DNA from: Bacteroidota bacterium
GTDB lineage: Bacteria; Bacteroidota; Rhodothermia; Balneolales; HLUCCA01
DNA: 11,927 bases
Direction of reading: 5' to 3'
NCBI GenBank assembly: GCA_003448835.1
Contig: DLXM01000360.1
Span: 1-11,927, forward strand
Part shown: one piece after another, positions 7,344-11,927 of the stretch
Layout: each line of letters starts with the position of its first letter
Numbering within the stretch: position 1 is the stretch's first letter
Notes under the pieces: model-generated
What the model was told of the DNA's origin: nothing
What the model saw: the letters and a program-made list of their open reading frames with translations, nothing else
Databases searched by the model: none
Position numbers and translations under genes: made by a program

Positions 7344-8929
7344 GTTTAAAATTTGATTATCTGGTCATTGGTAGTGGTAGTGCGGGACTAACTTTCGCGC
7401 TGAATGTTGCTCAACATGGCACAGTTGGGATCATTACAAAAAAAGACCGTGCAGAGTCAAATACAAACTATGCTCAGGGGGGAATTGCAAGTGTGCTGGA
7501 TCAACATGACTCATTTGAATCGCACATTAATGATACATTGATTGCTGGTGCGGGTTTATGTAAGCGTGAAGCTGTCGAAGTCATTGTACGTGAAGGTCCG
7601 GATGTAATTCATGAGCTAATTGCAATGGGCGCTGAATTCACGACTAAAAATGGAGAATTTGATTTAGGTCGGGAAGGTGGTCATACAGCAAATCGAATTG
7701 TCCACGCAGCTGATATGACTGGGCGTGAAATCGAGAAAGTTCTGTTAAAAAAGGTATCAGAACACCCGAATATTTCGATTTTAGAGCACCATTTTGCGAT
7801 GGAATTTATTACAGAGCATCATCTTGGGAAACATGTTACCAGGTATGATAATGATACTCACTGTTATGGTGTATATGCACTGAATATTACTGAAGATGTA
7901 GTTGATAAAGTAATAGCTCGAGTCACTTTCTTAGCGACTGGTGGTGCGGGAAGAGTTTATTTGCATACTACAAATCCGGAAATTGCAACCGGAGATGGAA
8001 TTGCAATGGCATATCGGGCAAAAGCCCGGGTTGCGAATATGGAATTCATTCAATTTCATCCGACTTCACTTGCCGTAGCAGGAGCAAATTCATTTCTGAT
8101 TTCTGAGGCCGTCCGTGGACATGGCGCTTATTTACGCGATTCATCGGGTGAACGATTTATGCAACATTATCATCCACAATTGGAATTGGCTCCAAGGGAT
8201 ATTGTTGCCAGAGCAATTGATTCACAAATGAAAAAACTTGGGGATGAATTTGTCAGTTTAGATATGAGACACCTCGAGAAAAATGATATCATTGAACATT
8301 TTCCAAATATCTATGCAGAATGCATCAAACATGGATATGACCTGGCGACACAGTTGGTCCCGGTTGTGCCCGCTGCACACTATATTTGTGGAGGAGTCGT
8401 AACCGATTTGAATGGTCAAACCAGCATTTTAGGACTTTTTTCAGCCGGAGAGGTTTCATGTACCGGTGTTCACGGTGCAAATAGATTAGCATCGAATAGT
8501 TTACTTGAGGCTTTGGTATTTGCCAAACGTGCAAGCGTAAAAGCAATTGAGTATTTTCAGAAAGTAAATACTCCAATTCCCGATTTACCTGAATGGGACG
8601 ATTCCGGAACCATCAATAATGAAGAAATGGTTCTGATTTCTCACAATAGACGTGAACTTCAGCAGCTTATGTCTGATTATGTGGGTATTGTTCGAAGTGA
8701 TCTTCGTCTCGAACGTGCTTTCAAACGAACAAGATTACTTTACGAAGAGGTTGAAGAATTTTATAATCGGAATCGAGTGAGTGTTCCATTGTTTCAGCTA
8801 AGAAACATGATCACGGTAGCATATTTGATAATTCGCTCAGCCATGAGGCGCAAAGAAAGTCGGGGACTCCATTATACTACGGATTATCCCGATACCTTGA
8901 GTTCTGAACAACGTGATACAGTAATATGA
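7340..8929 (+). CDS. nadB: L-aspartate oxidase
   Basis: NadB is a FAD-dependent enzyme that oxidises L-aspartate to iminoaspartate, the first step of de novo NAD synthesis with NadA. The 529 residues are normal length (E. coli 540). Visible features are the FAD-binding GSGSAG (11-16), NYAQGGIAS (43-51), REGGHTANRIVHAADMTG (111-128), ATGGAGRVY (199-207), the active-site regions FIQFHPTSL (237-244; His240) and APRDIVARAID (284-294; Arg286), HYICGG (347-352; His347) and the C-terminal flavin segment VHGANRLASNSLLEAL (377-392). The helical C-terminal domain is complete. The succinate dehydrogenase/fumarate reductase flavoprotein is a relative, but length and the NadB-type motifs favour L-aspartate oxidase. 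The gene is joined to prfB and coaE by ATGA overlaps, so translation is likely coupled. nadA and nadC are not in the window. Confidence 0.96.
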   Translation: MSLKFDYLVIGSGSAGLTFALNVAQHGTVGIITKKDRAESNTNYAQGGIASVLDQHDSFESHINDTLIAGAGLCKREAVEVIVREGPDVIHELIAMGAEFTTKNGEFDLGREGGHTANRIVHAADMTGREIEKVLLKKVSEHPNISILEHHFAMEFITEHHLGKHVTRYDNDTHCYGVYALNITEDVVDKVIARVTFLATGGAGRVYLHTTNPEIATGDGIAMAYRAKARVANMEFIQFHPTSLAVAGANSFLISEAVRGHGAYLRDSSGERFMQHYHPQLELAPRDIVARAIDSQMKKLGDEFVSLDMRHLEKNDIIEHFPNIYAECIKHGYDLATQLVPVVPAAHYICGGVVTDLNGQTSILGLFSAGEVSCTGVHGANRLASNSLLEALVFAKRASVKAIEYFQKVNTPIPDLPEWDDSGTINNEEMVLISHNRRELQQLMSDYVGIVRSDLRLERAFKRTRLLYEEVEEFYNRNRVSVPLFQLRNMITVAYLIIRSAMRRKESRGLHYTTDYPDTLSSEQRDTVI

Positions 8930-9513
8930 TTAAAGTTGGTGTCACTGGTGGGATTGGCAGTGGAAAATCTACACTTTGTAGATTCATGGCTGATTTAGGC
9001 GCCAAAGTAGTTTATGCCGATAAACTTGCACGTGAGATCATGAATCATGATTTGAATGTTCGGAAATCTATTATCAGTACTTTTGGGTCAGAATCTTACA
9101 ATAATGATGAAATAAATCGCGAATTTCTGACGAATGAAGCATTTAATAACGGCAGGATAGAGGAATTGAATGCTATTGTACATCCTGTGGTACAATCAAC
9201 ATTATTGAAACTCATTGATGATGAAAAACAATCAGGCACAAAAATATTTATATATGAAGCTGCTATTCTGCTTAAAAATGGCCGGCCTGATTTTTTAGAC
9301 AAAATTATTTGGATTGAAACGTCACCTGAAGCCAGGGTTCAACGAGTAAGTACACGCGATGAGGTTTCAGTTGAATCTGTTTACCAAAGAATTTCAACAC
9401 AACAGAGTTTTGAGAGTGTTCGCAAATATGTCGATATTGTTGTCAATAATTCTGGAGATTTACAGAATTTAAAAGGAGAGACTGAGAGAATATTTAAAGA
9501 ACTACTGAGTTAA
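8926..9513 (+). CDS. coaE: Dephospho-CoA kinase
   Basis: CoaE phosphorylates the 3'-hydroxyl of dephospho-CoA with ATP, the last step of coenzyme A synthesis, in the cytoplasm. The 195-residue protein is full length for the family. The P-loop is TGGIGSGKST (7-16), the substrate-region Asp is in YADKLARE (Asp32), the conserved HPVV is at 86-89, and the lid/second nucleotide-binding region is represented by YEAAILLKNG (110-119) and VQRVSTRD (138-145). The ATG overlaps the nadB stop by 4 bases, so it is probably expressed with prfB and nadB. Nothing is missing or odd. Confidence 0.95.
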   Translation: MIKVGVTGGIGSGKSTLCRFMADLGAKVVYADKLAREIMNHDLNVRKSIISTFGSESYNNDEINREFLTNEAFNNGRIEELNAIVHPVVQSTLLKLIDDEKQSGTKIFIYEAAILLKNGRPDFLDKIIWIETSPEARVQRVSTRDEVSVESVYQRISTQQSFESVRKYVDIVVNNSGDLQNLKGETERIFKELLS

Positions 9514-9544
9514 TTCTATTTTAGTCGATCATAATTATTTTATT

Positions 9545-9548
9545 GGAG
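9545..9548 (+). promoter_or_regulatory. Ribosome binding site of fbp
   Basis: GGAG lies 7 bases before the ATG at 9556, in the 42-base gap after coaE. It supports the chosen fbp start and independent initiation. I cannot identify a convincing promoter in this short AT-rich gap. Confidence 0.6.
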
Positions 9549-9555
9549 TTTAAGA

Positions 9556-10566
9556 ATGGTATCGAATGCTTATTCCAGGCTGATCACGTTAGAAGAATTC
9601 ATCATTCAGGGACAGAATCGTTTTCGTGGCGCAACCGGTGAGTTATCGCAATTATTACGCGACATCGTGTTAGCAGCTAAAATTGTGTCTTATGAAATCA
9701 ACAAAGCCGGAATCACGAACATCTTAGGTCGTGATGGCAATATGAATGTCCACGGGGAATTCGTGAAAAAACTGGACGTCTTTGCTAATGATCAAATGAT
9801 ACATGCACTTTCAAGGTCAAATAATGTGTGCATGATTGTAAGTGAAGAGAATGAACACCCCATAAAGACAAGTGCCTCATCCGGTAAATATGTGGTTGCT
9901 ACAGATCCACTGGATGGTTCGTCAAATATTGATGTAAATGTTTCTATTGGTACGATATTTTCAATTTATATGAGGAAATCTCATATTGCAGATATGCCTG
10001 ACCTCAATGATGCCCTCCAAAATGGTGTAGATCAGGTCGCTGCCGGTTACATCTTGTATGGATCGAGTACTACACTGGTTTATACAACCGGACTCGGTGT
10101 AACCACATTTACTTTAGATCCGGGCCTAGGTGAATTTTTCCTGTCAGAGGTGCAAGTAAGAATTCCTGAATCTGGAAATATTTACAGTATGAATGAAGGT
10201 AATATTAGTAAATGTAGTCAGGGACTACGTGATTATATAAAATCTTGTAAGGTATTGGATGAAGATAATGGGAAACCTTATACCGCCAGGTACATTGGTT
10301 CGATGGTGTCTGATGTCCATAGAACACTACAAATTGGTGGAGTGTTTATGTACCCGGAATCTTCTAAAATGCCATATGGAAAACTAAGGTTGATGTATGA
10401 ATGTAATCCATTATCGTTCTTGATAGAACAAGCTGGAGGGATTGCAATAAATCATGAGGGGAAACGAATTATGGAAGTGGAAGTGACGGATATCCACCAA
10501 CGTTCCCCTATTTACATGGGTTCACCCATTAATATGAAAGAATTAATGGGGTTTATGTTGAAATAG
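9556..10566 (+). CDS. fbp: Class I fructose-1,6-bisphosphatase
   Basis: This enzyme hydrolyses fructose 1,6-bisphosphate to fructose 6-phosphate and phosphate, a committed step of gluconeogenesis. The 336 residues match the class I family (about 330-340 aa) throughout. The metal-binding Glu97-Glu98 lie in VSEENE, the signature DPLDGSSNID is at 117-126, the substrate/phosphate region YIGSMVSDVHR is at 246-256, followed by GGVFMYP and KLRLMYECNPLSF with the metal-ligand Glu282 (equivalent to pig Glu280). The N-terminal region FRGATGELSQLLRDIVLAAK resembles the allosteric AMP site of the family, so AMP inhibition is possible but not shown. The gene has its own ribosome binding site and ends 31 bases from the convergent DUF3299 gene. 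Its presence suggests growth on non-sugar carbon. Confidence 0.97.
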   Translation: MVSNAYSRLITLEEFIIQGQNRFRGATGELSQLLRDIVLAAKIVSYEINKAGITNILGRDGNMNVHGEFVKKLDVFANDQMIHALSRSNNVCMIVSEENEHPIKTSASSGKYVVATDPLDGSSNIDVNVSIGTIFSIYMRKSHIADMPDLNDALQNGVDQVAAGYILYGSSTTLVYTTGLGVTTFTLDPGLGEFFLSEVQVRIPESGNIYSMNEGNISKCSQGLRDYIKSCKVLDEDNGKPYTARYIGSMVSDVHRTLQIGGVFMYPESSKMPYGKLRLMYECNPLSFLIEQAGGIAINHEGKRIMEVEVTDIHQRSPIYMGSPINMKELMGFMLK

Positions 10567-10589
10567 ATCAAATGGTAGGATGATCTTTT
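10565..10589 (+). terminator. Possible weak terminator between convergent genes
   Basis: A perfect 6-bp inverted repeat, AGATCA (10565-10570) and TGATCT (10581-10586), is separated by 10 bases and runs into TTTT. It overlaps the last bases of the fbp stop codon and lies in the only convergent gap. The stem is short and AT-rich and the T-run only four bases, so termination is plausible by position but weakly supported. Confidence 0.3.
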
Positions 10590-10597
10590 CAGATAAA

Positions 10598-11125
10598 TTA
10601 AAACTCACCAAACATGTGAAAACTTGCTGGCAGTCCTTCTAATTCAGCATCATTCTGACTAACTACTTCAATCTTAGTTGCTTCAATCGTGTACATGCTC
10701 ACCAGGTAGTTTTCAATGTAGGTCTCTTCAATTTTTAATTTGCCAATGATTCGAATAGGCTCATATGTATAATCAGATGGCATTTGCTTTGAATTAATAA
10801 GCACAGATTCATTTGGTTGCGGAGGTGGAATATGAAAACAACCCATAAATGGTGCCTGCAAAAGAATAAACTTATCCAGTTTTTCAATTGAATCGAATGG
10901 AACCATAAATCCAACAATTTGGACACTCTGGCCGTCGTATTTTTTAATATCTGCCGGTACTACTTTAGCACCCATCCTAAATTTCCGTAAATCTTTGAAA
11001 TACAGCTGAGTATCATCTAATACTGAGGTGATATTCACTGGATTTTCAGTGTTGGATACATTTATAGATCCAATCACATTGAATAAACTGGAGAAAAGAA
11101 TTGATATAATGAGGAATGTCTGCAT
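10598..11125 (-). CDS. Exported DUF3299-family protein
   Basis: This 175-residue protein has a cleavable-looking signal peptide (MQTFLIISILFSSLFNVIGS) without a lipobox Cys, so it is probably periplasmic. The body carries the DUF3299 pattern: DGQSVQIVGFMVPFDS (64-79), FILLQAPFMGCFHIPPPQPN (86-105) and a closing IIGKLKIEE...YTIEATKIE segment. Cys96 and His98 beside the proline run are conserved features of the family as I recall it and could bind a metal; this is an inference. No enzyme activity is known to me. The start codon lies one base after the stop of the FtsX-type permease, so the two are co-transcribed. Genes of this family are often found beside such ABC permeases, including zinc-regulated transporter operons (zrg type). 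Confidence 0.78.
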   Translation of the reverse strand: MQTFLIISILFSSLFNVIGSINVSNTENPVNITSVLDDTQLYFKDLRKFRMGAKVVPADIKKYDGQSVQIVGFMVPFDSIEKLDKFILLQAPFMGCFHIPPPQPNESVLINSKQMPSDYTYEPIRIIGKLKIEETYIENYLVSMYTIEATKIEVVSQNDAELEGLPASFHMFGEF

Positions 11126-11126
11126 G

Positions 11127-11927
11127 TTATTTACCTGATCCTAAGTTTTTTACTGCATCTGTTTGGTAAGCTTTAATAGCTGGAATCAATCCAACCAATG
11201 CACCAAACACTATAACGAGTACGATATAAAATAATTGAGTTGCGTCGAAAGCAAAAGCTGAAATCACGATACCGGCAACATCCGCAAGGTGTGGAGTGAC
11301 ATAATATACAATTAAGTGCCCCATAAATAATCCAATGATACTGCCCAAGGTACAAATGACAATAGCTTCCAGTATTATAATTCGAAATATCTGAGTTTTT
11401 CTCGCACCCAAAGCTCGCATAACAGAAATGTCGCGCTTTCTATCTTCCATTGTATTGTATATGGCAATCAAAACGCTAAATAGGGCCACAATTACAACAA
11501 ACCAGGCTACATATTTCAGAACGACCTCAGCATTTCCAACAATACTCATAAGGCTTTTTATTTGCATAGCAGGAATCACAGCCATGATCTGTTCTTTGTA
11601 TCTAAAAAACGGATCACGCATCATATTTCTGGCAAGCAGGGGATTTGCAGGTGTTGGATAATTTATCATACCAGCAAGTTGGAGGGCAGCAGCTGGATCA
11701 TTCATCTTAACGAGCAGTGCATCGAGTTCTTTAAGTTCGATGAGATCCTGAATAGTAGTAGGTTCTTGCTCAAGTTCAGATTCATCGGTTGACTCCGAAC
11801 TATGATCATCATGATCTAAATCATCTACATGAAAACGCGGATTATGCAGAGCGTGCGTTGTGTACAAGTCCGTAAATATAACTCTGTCGTTTGCGGTTCC
11901 GGTTTGCTTTAAAATACCTACAATAAC
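11127..11927 (-). CDS. FtsX/MacB-type ABC transporter permease with His/Asp-rich loop (5' partial)
   Basis: This is the C-terminal part (266 visible residues) of an inner-membrane permease. The frame stays open to the window end and begins VIVGILKQTGTANDRVIFTD, typical of the periplasmic core of this family, so the real start is beyond 11927; the TTG at 11867 is not a start. A helix at about 137-158 is followed by the cytoplasmic segment EDRKRDISVMRALGA (161-175), then helices at about 181-205 and 231-251 and the ending AYQTDAVKNLG, all standard FtsX domain. The periplasmic part holds a His/Asp-rich stretch (His25, 28, 33, 39 and 42, then acidic residues to about 56), suggestive of metal binding. 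One base separates it from the DUF3299 gene. The matching ATPase is expected upstream, outside the window. Relatives handle lipoproteins, drugs or zinc; the context favours a metal role, with modest confidence. Confidence 0.9.
   Translation of the reverse strand, partial: VIVGILKQTGTANDRVIFTDLYTTHALHNPRFHVDDLDHDDHSSESTDESELEQEPTTIQDLIELKELDALLVKMNDPAAALQLAGMINYPTPANPLLARNMMRDPFFRYKEQIMAVIPAMQIKSLMSIVGNAEVVLKYVAWFVVIVALFSVLIAIYNTMEDRKRDISVMRALGARKTQIFRIIILEAIVICTLGSIIGLFMGHLIVYYVTPHLADVAGIVISAFAFDATQLFYIVLVIVFGALVGLIPAIKAYQTDAVKNLGSGK

Noticed and set aside
11865..11867. TTG as the start of the - strand permease
   Set aside because: The frame continues to the window end and the residues upstream (VIVGILKQTGT) are conserved family sequence.

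Overview
The window is a densely packed, AT-rich stretch of bacterial chromosome. Eight genes lie on the + strand (1-10566) and face two genes on the - strand (10598-11927). Everything in it looks like ordinary vertically inherited chromosome. I see no mobile elements, phage genes, CRISPR, rRNA or tRNA, and no gap longer than 75 bases between genes. The gene set, the lipoprotein signal, the weak use of ribosome binding sites and the sequence flavour of RF2 and RNase Z suggest a Gram-negative bacterium of the Bacteroidota/Balneolota/Rhodothermota area. That placement is an inference with modest confidence.

Region 1 (1-6158) is a compact cluster. An ABC exporter half-transporter, cut off at the window start, is followed by ribonuclease Z, a second ABC exporter half-transporter and a lipoprotein with TPR-like repeats. 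The last three overlap each other by 14-20 bases. The two ABC halves have complementary defects: the first has Asp in place of the catalytic Glu, and the second has an altered signature motif. This is the pattern of a heterodimeric exporter with one consensus and one degenerate ATP site, so they probably work together even though rnz lies between them. The RNase Z carries an unusual C-terminal tail of about 210 residues rich in Arg, Asp, Asn, Tyr and Gly, with tandem RDYNNRD-type repeats, and it has Asp in place of the second His of the metal-binding motif.

Region 2 (6230-9513) is an overlapping set: prfB (release factor 2), nadB (L-aspartate oxidase, NAD synthesis) and coaE (last step of CoA synthesis). 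The genes join by ATGA overlaps. prfB needs the classic programmed +1 frameshift at an in-frame UGA to be full length (370 aa). fbp (class I fructose-1,6-bisphosphatase) follows after 42 bases with its own good ribosome binding site.

Region 3 (10598-11927, - strand) holds an FtsX/MacB-type ABC permease, cut off at the window end, with a His/Asp-rich loop. A DUF3299-like exported protein follows it one base later. Together they resemble part of a metal (zinc)-linked transporter operon. Its ATPase and any substrate-binding protein would lie beyond the window end.

The points most worth a second look are the RNase Z tail and its altered metal motif, the split heterodimeric exporter around rnz, the prfB recoding site, and the His-rich permease/DUF3299 pair.
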